A stretch of 64,000 nucleotides of DNA from Pedobacter endophyticus (GTDB lineage Bacteria > Bacteroidota > Bacteroidia > Sphingobacteriales > Sphingobacteriaceae), in the NCBI RefSeq assembly GCF_015679185.1, contig NZ_CP064939.1, positions 124,001 through 188,000 on the forward strand, given 5' to 3'. Both the position numbers and the translations under genes were made by a program. This document shows, piece after piece, positions 53,104 through 63,135 of the stretch (positions are counted from its first letter, which is position 1; each line of letters opens with the position of its first letter). The notes under the pieces are model-generated. The model made no database searches, was not told the origin of the DNA, and saw nothing but the letters and a program-made list of their open reading frames with translations.

Positions 53104-53590
53104 TTAATATAGGGCTGATGTTTTTTAATTAACTTTTAAAAGTTATTGTTCTCATTTATTTCTAATGTGTATCGGCTAAATATTACTAAGCCGTTCATTT
53201 TTATGTCATATTGAGTTTTAATTTCTTAGCGAAAAAAATATGAGTAACTTATAACCTTGTCGTCATTCCCGCGCAGGCGGGAATCCTAAAGCGAGCGCAT
53301 TTGCATTAAGATTCCCAATTAAACTGCGAATGACGACCGTCATGTTGATCATTATTGTTTTCGGTTAAGTGGAGTATTTAGTTGATTAATAAACAAATAA
53401 ATAAAATCAATGATAGCGTAACTAAAGTTCCTTGCAATGCCCTTCGACTCCGCTCAGGATGACATCCGATAAATCTATGTGCAACATAACGCTAACAAAG
53501 TTAACAATCTTTTAAAGATGATTTTTTCAAATTCTAACAATAATAAATGATGATTTTGGAATAAATGTATAGTTTTGATTCCGCCGATTT
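53104..53590. repeat. intergenic region with REP-like repeats
   Basis: No gene. 53261-53335 is the fullest GTCATTC...GAATGAC element of the window with arms CCCGCGCAGGCGGGAA. 53441-53464 is a half TGTCA...TGACA element (CTTCGACTCCGCTCAG). Confidence 0.75.
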
Positions 53591-55483
53591 ATGACAGCAA
53601 TAGAGATTTTACAAAAGTACTGGGGGCACCCGGCTTTCAGGCCGCTACAACAAGAGATTATCACTTCGGTTTTAGAAAAGAAAGATACGCTTGCACTGTT
53701 GCCAACGGGCGGTGGCAAGTCGATTTGCTTCCAGGTTCCCGCTTTAGTGAATGAAGGCATTTGTATTGTGGTTTCGCCGCTCATTGCCTTAATGAAAGAT
53801 CAGGTGGAGAACCTAAAATCGAGGGGAATTGAAGCCGTTGCAATCTATGCCGGAATGGGCAAGCGAGAGATCGACATTTTGCTCGATAACTGCATTTATG
53901 GCAAAATCAAGTTCCTTTACCTTTCTCCTGAGCGCTTGCTGTCTGATTTGGTTCGGGTTAGAATTTCTTACATGAACGTAAACCTCATCGCTGTTGATGA
54001 GGCGCATTGTATTTCGCAATGGGGTTACGATTTCCGTCCGCCGTATCTGCAGATTGCCAAATTAAGGGAGATTCTTCCCGATGTGCCCGTGTTGGCCCTT
54101 ACAGCAACGGCAACCTCCTTTGTGCGTCAGGATATTATGGAGAAGCTGGAAATGAAAGAGCCGCAGGTTTTTGTTAAAAGCTTTGCCCGAGATAACCTGA
54201 GTTATGTGGTATTTGGGCAGGAAGATAAGTATAAAAAACTAATCGATATCTGCAAAAATGTGGGTGGAACCGGTTTAGTGTACGTTCGGAATAGGCGAGA
54301 AACGGCAGAGGTTTCGAACTTTATTAATCGCAATCACATCAAAGCCGATTTTTACCACGCCGGCCTTGAGCGTGCGGTTCGATTTCAGAAACAGGAAGAC
54401 TGGAAATTGAACAAAACACGCATTATCGTCGCTACCAATGCCTTCGGAATGGGGATTGATAAGGCAGACGTTCGTTTTGTGGTGCATTTAGATCTTCCTG
54501 AAAGTTTAGAAGCCTATTATCAGGAAGCGGGGAGGGCCGGAAGAGACGAAAAGCGGAGCTATGCCGTTTTACTGGCCAATCAATCGGACGTGATGGGGCT
54601 CGAAGCGCGGTACATCGATACTTTTCCTTCGGCAGATGAGATTAAAAAAGTTTATCATTATTTGGGAAATTACTTTCAACTGGCCTTTGGGGCAGGCGAG
54701 GGCATCACCTTTACATTCGATATAGCTGACTTTTGTAAGCGATTTAACATTAGCGTTTTAAAAACGATTTCGGCGTTAAAGTTTTTGGAGCACGACGGAT
54801 ACATTGCCCTATCGGAAAGCGTTTTTCTTCCATCGCGGTTAATGTTTATCGTTGGTCACGAAGACGTTTATCGGTTTCAGATCGAGAACAGGGCTTACGA
54901 TGGCGTAATTAAAACGATTCTCCGGTCGTATGGCGGTGCATTCGATGGCTTTGTGAAAATAAACGAGGCCGACCTGGCAAAGAAACTGAAAGTGTCGTTT
55001 AACGATATCGTTGCTCTGCTCAATAAACTGCAGTCGATCGAAATGCTTACCTATATTCAACAAACCGATCAGCCGCAGTTGCAGTACATTCGCCCGCGTG
55101 TTGATATGGACCATTTCGACCTGGATGTAAAATACCTCGCCTTGAGAAAAGAGATTATGTTAAAGCAAATCAATGCGGTTGTGGCTTATACTACATCGAA
55201 CAAATGTCGGAGCGTGCAGTTGTTAAACTATTTTGATGAACATCACGCGGCAAAATGCGGTGTTTGTGATGTATGCCTGGCAGAAAAACGTGCAGAAAAT
55301 GAAGTGCAGATTAATGATGAAATCGAATTTGAAATCGTTTCTTTACTCCAACATCAACCCTTAAGTTTAGATGAATTGGTACAGAGTATAAAACATGGCG
55401 CAGAAAATGAACGAATTGAGGCCATTCGCGAATTATTAGATGCAGGCAAGATTAAAACTGATGGGAAGAAGTATTATCTTTAG
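53591..55483 (+). CDS. recQ: RecQ-family ATP-dependent DNA helicase
   Basis: 3'-5' helicase in recombination and repair. 630 residues: motif I PTGGGKSICFQ (about 38-48), DEAH box VDEAHCISQWGYDFRP (136-151), motif III TATAT, motif VI QEAGRAGRDEKRS, then the RQC zinc region with the four Cys pattern CRSVQLLNYF...CGVCDVC. No clear HRDC domain, so this is the shorter RecQ form common in Bacteroidota. Another longer RecQ may be elsewhere in the genome. Confidence 0.93.
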   Translation: MTAIEILQKYWGHPAFRPLQQEIITSVLEKKDTLALLPTGGGKSICFQVPALVNEGICIVVSPLIALMKDQVENLKSRGIEAVAIYAGMGKREIDILLDNCIYGKIKFLYLSPERLLSDLVRVRISYMNVNLIAVDEAHCISQWGYDFRPPYLQIAKLREILPDVPVLALTATATSFVRQDIMEKLEMKEPQVFVKSFARDNLSYVVFGQEDKYKKLIDICKNVGGTGLVYVRNRRETAEVSNFINRNHIKADFYHAGLERAVRFQKQEDWKLNKTRIIVATNAFGMGIDKADVRFVVHLDLPESLEAYYQEAGRAGRDEKRSYAVLLANQSDVMGLEARYIDTFPSADEIKKVYHYLGNYFQLAFGAGEGITFTFDIADFCKRFNISVLKTISALKFLEHDGYIALSESVFLPSRLMFIVGHEDVYRFQIENRAYDGVIKTILRSYGGAFDGFVKINEADLAKKLKVSFNDIVALLNKLQSIEMLTYIQQTDQPQLQYIRPRVDMDHFDLDVKYLALRKEIMLKQINAVVAYTTSNKCRSVQLLNYFDEHHAAKCGVCDVCLAEKRAENEVQINDEIEFEIVSLLQHQPLSLDELVQSIKHGAENERIEAIRELLDAGKIKTDGKKYYL

Positions 55484-55488
55484 CCATC

Positions 55489-55537
55489 GAGATTTGAGAT
55501 TTGAGATTTGAGATTTGAGATTTGAGATTTGAGATTT
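55489..55537. repeat. 7-bp tandem repeat (GAGATTT)x7
   Basis: Seven exact copies just 5 nt after the recQ stop codon. A length-variable simple repeat outside the coding region. Confidence 0.9.
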
Positions 55538-55654
55538 GATCAAAATGCCACTCAATTTAGCGAAAATAAATCAGTTAAAACAAATAATTAGTGAAATCCA
55601 ATTATCGGTGTAATCAAACCGAAAGAATCATCTGTATAATCAACCGCCAAGCGA

Positions 55655-56962
55655 ATGATAGAAAAAGACAATAAGAAAACCATCCGCTCATGGGCTTTCT
55701 TCGATTGGGCAAACTCGGCCTATAATTTAGTGATCACCTCAACAATTTTTCCCGTTTATTACGTTGCTATCACCACCACAAAACAACATGGCGATGAAGT
55801 AACGTTTTTCGGCAAAACATTTATCAACACCGTATTATCTAACTATGCGCTTGCCTTTGCCTACCTGGTAATGGTGGTTCTATTGCCCGTATTATCATCT
55901 TATGCCGATGCCCGTGGCAAAAAGAAATTCTTTATGCAACTGTTCACCTACGTTGGTTCTATCGCGTGTATGGCATTGTTTTTCTTTAAGCTCGAAACGC
56001 TGGAGCTTGGGATTGTTTGCTTTGTACTCGCTGCAATGGGATATGTAGGAGGGGTGATGTTCAACAACGCTTATTTACCGATAATCGCTTCAACAGAAAA
56101 TCAGGATAAGGTTAGCGCACAAGGTTTTTCTTATGGCTATGTAGGCAGCGTAATTCTGCAACTGATATGCTTTGTGTTTGTTTTGAAGCCCGATTTGTTT
56201 GGTATAACCGACCCATCGCTTCCGGCCCAAATTTCTTTTTTATTGGTAGGTATCTGGTGGTTCGCGTTTGCGCAAATTCCTTTTAGGGCATTACCCAACG
56301 ATGTGCCAAATGCCGCGTCGGTAGGCAAAAGCATAATAAAGAGTAGCTTTGGCGAATTTATAAAAGTATGGCATCAATTGAGGCAAATGCGGTTTCTAAA
56401 AACCTATTTGCTCGCCTTTTTCTTTTATTCGATGGGTGTGCAGACTATCATGCTTGCGGCGGCAGGTTTTGGTGCGAAGGTTTTGAAATTAGAATCCGGC
56501 AGCTTAATAGCGGTTATTCTAATCATCCAACTCGTTGCAATTTTAGGTGCATGGCTGATGTCGCTTTTAGCCAGAAAGATGGGCAACATCAACGTGTTAA
56601 TTATTGTGGTGCTCGTGTGGATCGGTTGCTGCATTTACGGTTATTCCATTGTTAACGAAACTCAGTTTTATGCCCTCGCCGCAATAGTTGGCTTAATTAT
56701 GGGTGGGATTCAGTCCTTGTCGCGATCAACCTATTCAAAACACATTCCAGAAAATACAACCGATACCGCTTCTTTTTTCAGTTTTTACGATGCGACCGAA
56801 AAATTGGCCATTGTAATCGGGCTGTTTAGTTTCGCATTTATCGAGGGGCTTACCCATAACATGCGGCAGTCGATTATCGCTTTGGCATCATTTTTTATAG
56901 TGGGATTAATCTTTTTGTTACTTCTTCGAAAAATTGAGCGCAAAACATCATCAAAATTGTAA
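55655..56962 (+). CDS. UMF1/Atg22-like MFS transporter
   Basis: 435 residues, about 12 membrane helices. The start phrase SWAFFDWANSAYN is the hallmark of the UMF1 family. SRSTYSKHIPENTTDTASFFSFYDATEKLA lies in the C-terminal half. The family is related to vacuolar amino-acid exporters of fungi; bacterial substrates are unknown. A Fe-S protein gene follows after 24 nt. Confidence 0.9.
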   Translation: MIEKDNKKTIRSWAFFDWANSAYNLVITSTIFPVYYVAITTTKQHGDEVTFFGKTFINTVLSNYALAFAYLVMVVLLPVLSSYADARGKKKFFMQLFTYVGSIACMALFFFKLETLELGIVCFVLAAMGYVGGVMFNNAYLPIIASTENQDKVSAQGFSYGYVGSVILQLICFVFVLKPDLFGITDPSLPAQISFLLVGIWWFAFAQIPFRALPNDVPNAASVGKSIIKSSFGEFIKVWHQLRQMRFLKTYLLAFFFYSMGVQTIMLAAAGFGAKVLKLESGSLIAVILIIQLVAILGAWLMSLLARKMGNINVLIIVVLVWIGCCIYGYSIVNETQFYALAAIVGLIMGGIQSLSRSTYSKHIPENTTDTASFFSFYDATEKLAIVIGLFSFAFIEGLTHNMRQSIIALASFFIVGLIFLLLLRKIERKTSSKL

Positions 56963-56986
56963 GTTTGTAGCCTTAACCCTAATTTA

Positions 56987-57724
56987 ATGAAAGTCGAGCT
57001 ATTTGTCCCTTGTTTTGTAGATCAGTTGTATCCCGAAACCGCCTTTAATACCATGCGTTTATTGGAAAAATCGGGATGTAAGGTATCATACAATTCAAAA
57101 CAAACCTGCTGCGGGCAGCCGGCCTACAACGCCGGGTATTGGGATGAGGCTAAAGAGGTTGGTACAAAGTTTCTGAACGATTTTAACGAAAACACTTATG
57201 TTGTTGCGCCATCGGCTTCGTGTGTTGGCATGATAAAAGGTGGCTATAACGATCTTTTCACCAATACAATGGTGCACAATAAGTGCCGCAACCTGCAATC
57301 GAACATTTGGGAGCTCTCCGATTTTTTGGTAAAAGTTGCAAAAAAAGACTATTTCGGTGCCGAGTTAGAAGGTAAGGCAGTGTACCACGATTCGTGCAGC
57401 GCACTTCGCGAATGTAAAATAAAGGACGAACCCCGTCAGCTGCTTTCAAAGGTACACGGTTTGGAAATGCTCGAAATGAAAGACACCGATATGTGCTGCG
57501 GCTTCGGCGGAACTTTTGCGGTTAAATTCGATGCCATTTCCTCAGCTATGGCCGAGCAGAAAGTGAATCATGCGCTAGAGCAAAAAGCCGATTATATTAT
57601 TTCAACAGATTTATCCTGTCTGCTGCATCTTCAGGGCTACATCGATAAAAATAGCCTCCCTATAAAAACGATGCATATCGCCGATGTTTTGTGCAACGGA
57701 TGGTTAGAAAGCACGGAGTATTAA
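56987..57724 (+). CDS. (Fe-S)-binding protein, LutA/YkgE type
   Basis: 245 residues with two cysteine-rich CCG domains: KQTCCGQPAYNAGYWDEA (about 38-55) and DTDMCCGFGGTFAVKFD (about 165-180), the layout of LutA/YkgE, which forms part of an L-lactate oxidation complex with LutB and LutC. LutB and LutC are not next to it here. It may also serve the GlcD-like oxidase elsewhere. Confidence 0.9.
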   Translation: MKVELFVPCFVDQLYPETAFNTMRLLEKSGCKVSYNSKQTCCGQPAYNAGYWDEAKEVGTKFLNDFNENTYVVAPSASCVGMIKGGYNDLFTNTMVHNKCRNLQSNIWELSDFLVKVAKKDYFGAELEGKAVYHDSCSALRECKIKDEPRQLLSKVHGLEMLEMKDTDMCCGFGGTFAVKFDAISSAMAEQKVNHALEQKADYIISTDLSCLLHLQGYIDKNSLPIKTMHIADVLCNGWLESTEY

Positions 57725-57845
57725 CAAATATTTTACCGTTGACTGCGAGCTTTTTAACACAATTTAACATGCCTGGTGTTTTCTGTGCACTATCTTTATT
57801 AAACCTTTTCGAACCGCTACTATCTAACAAACAAAACGAAGCAAA

Positions 57846-58754
57846 ATGAAACGATTTATTTTCGCATTATTGGGTATTTTCGCAATCGTGTCGACAACAA
57901 ATGCACAGAAGAAAAAAACATCTGGAGCTATACAATTCGAGGCCACAGTAGATCCTGCGGCGATGGCCTCGGCAAGTGGCATACAACTTTCCGATCAGAT
58001 AAAGGCGAGAATGCCCTCATCGAGCAAAACGAACTTCGAATTGTTGTTTACTGCTACAAATGCCAGCTATATGCCTGTAGAAGAAATTGAGGACAGCAAC
58101 GGTGCCGGCGGCGGCGGTGGCGGAATGGGGCGGATGATGATGCGCTTTGGCGGCGCAGGCGGCAATCGCGAATATTACTACACCTTTGCCGATAAAGGCT
58201 TAACAGAAGTTTTCGATTTAAACGATACCACCTATTATATGCCCAATAAATTGACCTTGTCTACATCGGGGCCGATTGGATCGATGAGGATGGGCGGTGG
58301 AAATTCCAGAGATACTACAAAAGCGAAGCCCACACCTCCGCCCACAGTTGAGGTAGTTAAAACTGACTCCACAAAGCAAATCCTGGGCTTTACCTGTCAT
58401 CAGGTAATTGTGAAATCGACCCGAGCGATTAAGATTCTCGATATGGATAAAAATGTGGTAGAGGAAACGAAAATCTGGTACACAAAAGATTTGGGCTTCG
58501 ATTTTTCGCCAAATCCAAAAATGTGGACGGAAGGCGCAGTTTTGGCAATTGAAGGGAGAGGAAATAAAATCGTTGCAACCAGTATTGATTATCGAAGCGT
58601 GAGTGCAAAGGATGTTACCGCACCCAAAAAAGCCCAGCTCATTACCGAAGAAGAGTACAAAACTAAAATGGATAATATGATGAAACGTTTTAGACAGAAC
58701 AGACCCGCAGGCGGTAATTTTGGTGGGGGCAGGCCGATCATTATTGGGAACTAG
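57846..58754 (+). CDS. DUF4412-like secreted protein
   Basis: 302 residues with a signal peptide (cut near TTNAQ, residue 21). The body resembles the DUF4412/GLPGLI-type proteins: repeated phrases such as KTDSTKQILGFTCHQVIVKST and TKIWYTKDLGFDFSPNP. Gly-rich stretches (GAGGGGGGMGRMMMRFGG, about 87-104, and GGNFGGGRP at the end) are low-complexity. The role is not known; probably periplasmic. Confidence 0.82.
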   Translation: MKRFIFALLGIFAIVSTTNAQKKKTSGAIQFEATVDPAAMASASGIQLSDQIKARMPSSSKTNFELLFTATNASYMPVEEIEDSNGAGGGGGGMGRMMMRFGGAGGNREYYYTFADKGLTEVFDLNDTTYYMPNKLTLSTSGPIGSMRMGGGNSRDTTKAKPTPPPTVEVVKTDSTKQILGFTCHQVIVKSTRAIKILDMDKNVVEETKIWYTKDLGFDFSPNPKMWTEGAVLAIEGRGNKIVATSIDYRSVSAKDVTAPKKAQLITEEEYKTKMDNMMKRFRQNRPAGGNFGGGRPIIIGN

Positions 58755-58996
58755 CCTCACCGTTTGAAGTTAGCGGTAAGGCAAAATATTAGCTGCCCTC
58801 TCCAGAAGAAACCTCACCCTTTGAACGCTAAGTGGTTAGGAAAAAATTGTAACAGCCCTCCCGATTTTTCATCGGGAGGGTTTGAAGGGGCAGTGGTTTG
58901 AACCCTGAGGTTATACCTACAAGCTTAAATTTCCCTCTCCTTCGGAGAGGGACGAGCAAAAAAGAACAAAATTCACGCACTTTGATAGGGTGAGGC
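58754..58996. repeat. GCCTCACC...GGTGAGGC repeat, nested copies
   Basis: Left end GCCTCACCGTTTGAA overlaps the stop of the DUF4412 gene. A second left end (CCTCACCCTTTGAACG) lies inside at 58811, with two hairpins (CCCTCCCGAT/ATCGGGAGGG and CCCTCTCC/GGAGAGGG), then the right end TTTGATAGGGTGAGGC. A third right end is at 59213-59228. This suggests insertion of one element into another. Confidence 0.75.
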
Positions 58997-59013
58997 TTTC
59001 GCCTTGCTTTTCA

Positions 59014-59185
59014 TAACCTCTCCCTATCAACGTTTGGGTTAAAAGTAATGCCTTTGCTTTCCCTTCCGACTTCTTCGGAAGGGATGTACAGACAGAGCAA
59101 AAACCACCTCCATTAAAAGGAAGAGGTTTAAGGCACCAGATAAAGTTTTGAGCTTAGGGTGTCGTTTTGTTTTTGAGACAGCCTC
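59014..59185 (+). repeat. MITE-like repeat, family copy B
   Basis: Same family and orientation as 14654-14826; central hairpin 59061-59083 identical to copy A (CCCTTCCGA/TTCGGAAGGG). Right end TTTTTGAGACAGCCTC. Confidence 0.82.
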
Positions 59186-59281
59186 TGGCAGCCAACAACA
59201 AAAAGTACTCTTTTTTGATAGGGTGAGTCCGAACTGGATTTATGTAACAACTATAAACATTTTTTGAGTCGCACTCTAAAA

Positions 59282-60406
59282 ATGTTTATTATTGGAACTC
59301 ACTTTAACCCGTCATTTGTGATTGCAGAACCGAATAAAGCCCAACTTCTAATTACCAAACCACACTTTACACTATTAGATGGCTTACGGGGCTTAGCAGC
59401 TGTTGTAGTGGTGATATACCATTTCATGGAAATTGCTATTACCGATTACAGCAAAAACTTTATTGCACACGGCTTTCTTGCCGTCGATTTTTTCTTCTGT
59501 CTTTCCGGCTTTGTAATTGCCTACGCTTACGATACCCGGGCCGAGAATATAGGCATTACTCAATTCTTCAAGTTAAGGTTAATCCGCCTCCATCCGCTGG
59601 TGCTTATCGGCTCAATATTGGGCCTGCTTACCTTCTTGCTCGACCCCTTTAGCGATTTTTATTCAGTTTATGGCCTTGGCAAAACGGCGCTTTTATTCCT
59701 CACATCGGCATTTTTGATTCCCTACCCAATCATGCCCGAGCGTTACACCAATTTGTTTTGCCTCAATGCGCCCGCGTGGTCGTTGTTTTGGGAATACATC
59801 GCGAACATTTTCTATATACTTATATTTTTCCGGCTGGGTAAGAAAATGCTGTTTGCGCTGGTTCTGGTAGGCGCAGCTTTAATTTGCTACGTGGCCATCC
59901 ACTCCACCAATTTATCCGGGGGCTGGGGCGGACAAAATTTTTGGGATGGTGGCGTAAGGGTTCTATACTCCTTCGCCGCGGGCATGTTGGTTTATCGTGC
60001 CAACTGGATTATAAAAAACAAGCTCGGCTTTGCTGGCATTTCAATCTTGCTCCTTGTGGCCTTTTTAATTCCCTATTCCGATCAATACAACTGGATTATA
60101 GAGCCGATAATTGTGTTATTTTATTTTCCTTTGTTGGTTGCTATGGGTGCTGGCACAAACTTAAGTCCATCTTTAACAAAGCTTTGTAACTTATCAGGAG
60201 AGATTTCTTATCCCTTATACATGACGCATTACCCGTTTGTATGGGTGTTTTTGACCTATGTTGCGGTTGTTAAGCCGTCAATGTCGACATTGTGGGTGGT
60301 TATTCCCGTTTCAGTAATCCTGCTTGTGCTGTTGGCGTATTTGATTATGAAATTTGTAGATTTGCCGCTGCGGAAGTATTTGAGACACAAATTCATTAAG
60401 GTTTAG
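59282..60406 (+). CDS. acyltransferase 3 (OafA/YrhL type)
   Basis: About 374 residues from ATG 59282; an in-frame TTG at 59264 would add six. Ten or so membrane helices. The first conserved stretch is LDGLRGLAAVVVVIYHF with the catalytic His, followed by FLAVDFFFCLSGFVIAYAY; FKLRLIRLHP carries the R-x-x-R-x-x-P-like motif (RLIRLHP). It O-acylates sugars or lipids at the inner membrane. No polysaccharide cluster is near. Confidence 0.9.
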   Translation: MFIIGTHFNPSFVIAEPNKAQLLITKPHFTLLDGLRGLAAVVVVIYHFMEIAITDYSKNFIAHGFLAVDFFFCLSGFVIAYAYDTRAENIGITQFFKLRLIRLHPLVLIGSILGLLTFLLDPFSDFYSVYGLGKTALLFLTSAFLIPYPIMPERYTNLFCLNAPAWSLFWEYIANIFYILIFFRLGKKMLFALVLVGAALICYVAIHSTNLSGGWGGQNFWDGGVRVLYSFAAGMLVYRANWIIKNKLGFAGISILLLVAFLIPYSDQYNWIIEPIIVLFYFPLLVAMGAGTNLSPSLTKLCNLSGEISYPLYMTHYPFVWVFLTYVAVVKPSMSTLWVVIPVSVILLVLLAYLIMKFVDLPLRKYLRHKFIKV

Positions 60407-60586
60407 CTAACTGTTTGGTGGCGACACCAACCGTAAGCGAAAGGCGCTTATAATTCTTGCCGTCTTTCCTGCGCAGGCGGTCCCGTACGTACGGGATTAA
60501 AACCTTAGCATTAAGATCCTCTACCGATAGCTATCGGTACAAGCTACCAATAACAGCACCGGTTTGTTATGCTGAGGAACAGCCTG

Positions 60587-60814
60587 TCCCGATTTCTCCT
60601 ATCGTGTGGACACATCTCGTTTTATGCGCCGTCATTCCCGCGTAGGCGGGAATCTTAATGCTGGGCGCCCAATTTATTGCGCATTAGGATCCCCAGTCAA
60701 GCTGAGGATGACGACCATTCTTAGAAAACGCCATAAAATGTGTTGTCATTTTGATGATTTCAGCTCGTAAAACGATATTTCAAAAATGTGTCCACACGAT
60801 AGGATTTCTCGGGA
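60587..60814. repeat. 228-bp MITE-like element with long inverted arms
   Basis: Perfect 19-bp inverted arms TCCTATCGTGTGGACACAT (60597-60615) and its complement (60786-60804). Outside them the arms continue through a 4-nt block (TTTC on the left, GAAA in the same reading on the right) to a shared TCCCGA. Inside is a copy of the CGTCATTCCCGC repeat. Confidence 0.8.
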
Positions 60815-61082
60815 AAGCATCCGCAACCTACAGCTTACCGTCCTTGCCCACCCACTCACCTCTTTTGGCAGTGGGGTTTTGGCGTTCTGCGTTTCATCGC
60901 TTGGGGATCCTTCCTTACACTCAGGATGACAGCGTTAATTCTGAGGATGACAGCCGTTCATAAATAACGCCATACAAGTTTGCCGCCCTAGTTTCGACCA
61001 TTCCATTCCGTATACCCCGATTCTTCCTTCGGCAGAATGACAACGCATCAAAATAATTTCGCTTTAGCGCAGTAATTTTTTC

Positions 61083-61090
61083 TACCTTTG
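61083..61090 (+). promoter_or_regulatory. -7 promoter element for thrS-infC-rpmI
   Basis: TACCTTTG followed by C, matching TAnnTTTG, 103 nt before the thrS start. The leader starts with a small hairpin AATCAC/GTGATT (61104-61122). No known riboswitch or T-box is seen in it. Confidence 0.55.
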
Positions 61091-61192
61091 CAGCTGATAT
61101 AAAAATCACGTAGTAAGTGATTAATTAAACATTTTTTATAAACAACTTCAAAGTTCCTTTTTAGGGGATTTCGGGGTAAATCATAGTTGTAG

Positions 61193-63118
61193 ATGATTAA
61201 CATTACTTTACCTGACGGTTCTGTCCGTCAGTACGAAAAGGGCACTTCTGCCCATCAAATTGCACTGTCAATTTCTGAGGGCCTGGCCCGTAACGTTTTA
61301 GCTGCCGAGGTTAATGGCGAAGTTTGGGATTCAACCCGCCCAATTGAGTCAGATTCATCAGTAAAACTGCTAACCTGGAATGATGCCGCCGGAAAATCAA
61401 CCTTTTGGCATTCATCGGCCCACTTAATGGCCGAGGCTTTAGAAGCTCTCTATCCAGGTACCAAATTTGGTATCGGTCCGGCAATTGAAACCGGTTTCTA
61501 TTACGATGTAGATTTCGGCGAGAAAGAATTTTCGTCGGATGATTTCAAGGCTATCGAAACCAAAATGATCGAGTTGGCCAAGCAAAAAGAAACTTTCACT
61601 CGCGAAAGTGTAAGCAAGGCCGATGCAATTAAGTACTTTACCGAGAAAGGTGACGAATACAAATTAGATTTGATTGATGGTCTGGAAGATGGAAAGATTA
61701 CTTTCTACACCCAAGGTCAATTTACCGATTTATGTCGTGGCCCGCACATTCCAAATACGGGTTTTGTTAAAGCTGTTAAACTGATGAATGTAGCCGGTGC
61801 TTACTGGCGTGGCGATGAAACCAAGAAACAGTTAACCCGTATTTACGGCGTAACTTTCCCTAAGGCCAGCGAGCTTACCGAATATTTGGTGATGATTGAG
61901 GAAGCAAAAAAACGCGATCACCGTAAATTAGGAAAAGAGCTTGAGTTGTTCGCTTTCTCAGAAAAAGTGGGCATGGGCTTACCATTATGGTTACCAAAAG
62001 GAACTGCCTTGCGTGAGCGTTTGGTTAATTTTTTAACCAAGGCACAGGCAAAAGCAGGCTACGAGCAGGTTGTTACACCACACATTGGCCACAAGAACTT
62101 ATATGTAACCTCGGGCCACTGGGAAAAATACGGTAAAGATTCGTTTCAGCCAATAAAAACCCCGCAAGAAGGAGAGGAGTTCTTCTTAAAACCAATGAAC
62201 TGCCCGCACCATTGCGAAATCTATAAAACCAAACCACGTTCGTACAAAGATCTTCCCGTTCGGTTTGCAGAATTTGGAACCGTTTATCGTTACGAGCAGA
62301 GCGGCGAGTTGCATGGGTTAACCCGTGTACGTGGCTTTACACAAGATGATGCACACTTGTTTTGTATGCCAGAACAGGTAAAAGACGAGTTTAAAAAGGT
62401 AATCGATTTGGTGCTTTATGTATTTAAATCGTTGGGTTTTGAGAATTATACTGCACAAGTTTCGCTGAGAGATCCGGAGAATAAAGCAAAATACATTGGC
62501 TCTGACGAAAATTGGAGACTGTCTGAAACTGCAATTATCGAAGCAGCGGCCGAAAAACGTTTGAACACCGTTGTAGAATATGGTGAGGCGGCTTTTTATG
62601 GCCCTAAGCTTGATTTTATGGTTAAAGATGCTTTGGGTAGAAAATGGCAACTTGGTACCATTCAGGTTGATTATAACCTGCCCGAGCGCTTCGAACTCGA
62701 ATATACAGGTAGCGATAACCAGAAGCACAGGCCGGTAATGATTCACCGTGCGCCATTTGGCTCGTTAGAAAGATTTATTGCTGTTTTGATCGAACATTGC
62801 GCCGGAAACTTCCCACTGTGGTTAAGCCCTGAGCAATTTATCATTCTTCCTATCTCAGAAAAATATGAAGAATATGCAAAAAAAGTTTTAGATGAATTAA
62901 ATAATTCCGATATTCGCGGGCTGATTGACTTTCGAGATGAGAAAATCGGACGTAAAATCCGGGATGCCGAAGTTAAAAAGATCCCATACATGCTCATTAT
63001 CGGCGATAAGGAGATGGCTGAAGGAAAAGTTTCAGTTCGTAAACATGGTGAGGGCGATTTAGGCGAGATGACGTTGACAGAATTCAACGATTTATTGAGA
63101 AAAGAAATAACAGTTTAA
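61193..63118 (+). CDS. thrS: threonyl-tRNA synthetase
   Basis: 641 residues. Order: TGS domain (about 1-61), editing domain (about 62-230; [11 protein letters not shown] with HxxxH), class II core with [15 protein letters not shown] (zinc Cys and motif 2 region), [23 protein letters not shown], and the anticodon-binding domain (about 540-640). Start of a translation operon; infC follows after 17 nt. Confidence 0.97.
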   Translation: MINITLPDGSVRQYEKGTSAHQIALSISEGLARNVLAAEVNGEVWDSTRPIESDSSVKLLTWNDAAGKSTFWHSSAHLMAEALEALYPGTKFGIGPAIETGFYYDVDFGEKEFSSDDFKAIETKMIELAKQKETFTRESVSKADAIKYFTEKGDEYKLDLIDGLEDGKITFYTQGQFTDLCRGPHIPNTGFVKAVKLMNVAGAYWRGDETKKQLTRIYGVTFPKASELTEYLVMIEEAKKRDHRKLGKELELFAFSEKVGMGLPLWLPKGTALRERLVNFLTKAQAKAGYEQVVTPHIGHKNLYVTSGHWEKYGKDSFQPIKTPQEGEEFFLKPMNCPHHCEIYKTKPRSYKDLPVRFAEFGTVYRYEQSGELHGLTRVRGFTQDDAHLFCMPEQVKDEFKKVIDLVLYVFKSLGFENYTAQVSLRDPENKAKYIGSDENWRLSETAIIEAAAEKRLNTVVEYGEAAFYGPKLDFMVKDALGRKWQLGTIQVDYNLPERFELEYTGSDNQKHRPVMIHRAPFGSLERFIAVLIEHCAGNFPLWLSPEQFIILPISEKYEEYAKKVLDELNNSDIRGLIDFRDEKIGRKIRDAEVKKIPYMLIIGDKEMAEGKVSVRKHGEGDLGEMTLTEFNDLLRKEITV

Positions 63119-63135
63119 ATTAAAATAACACAAAT

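Larger units (their letters stand above)
60407..61192. repeat. repeat-rich intergenic region before thrS
   Basis: No gene. Parts: a CGTCTTTCCTGCGCAGGCGG fragment with the CCCGTACGTACGGG palindrome (60461-60495), the 18-bp palindrome TACCGATAGCTATCGGTA (60522-60539), and a MITE-like element (60587-60814) with a REP copy inside (60630-60713). The thrS promoter is at 61083. Confidence 0.75.

Noticed and set aside
58218..58760. 180-aa minus-strand ORF
   Set aside because: Antisense to the DUF4412 gene; Cys/His-rich by codon shadow, no start signal.
61091..61192. T-box or other tRNA-sensing leader of thrS
   Set aside because: No T-box sequence; T-boxes are not typical of this phylum. Only a small hairpin is seen.
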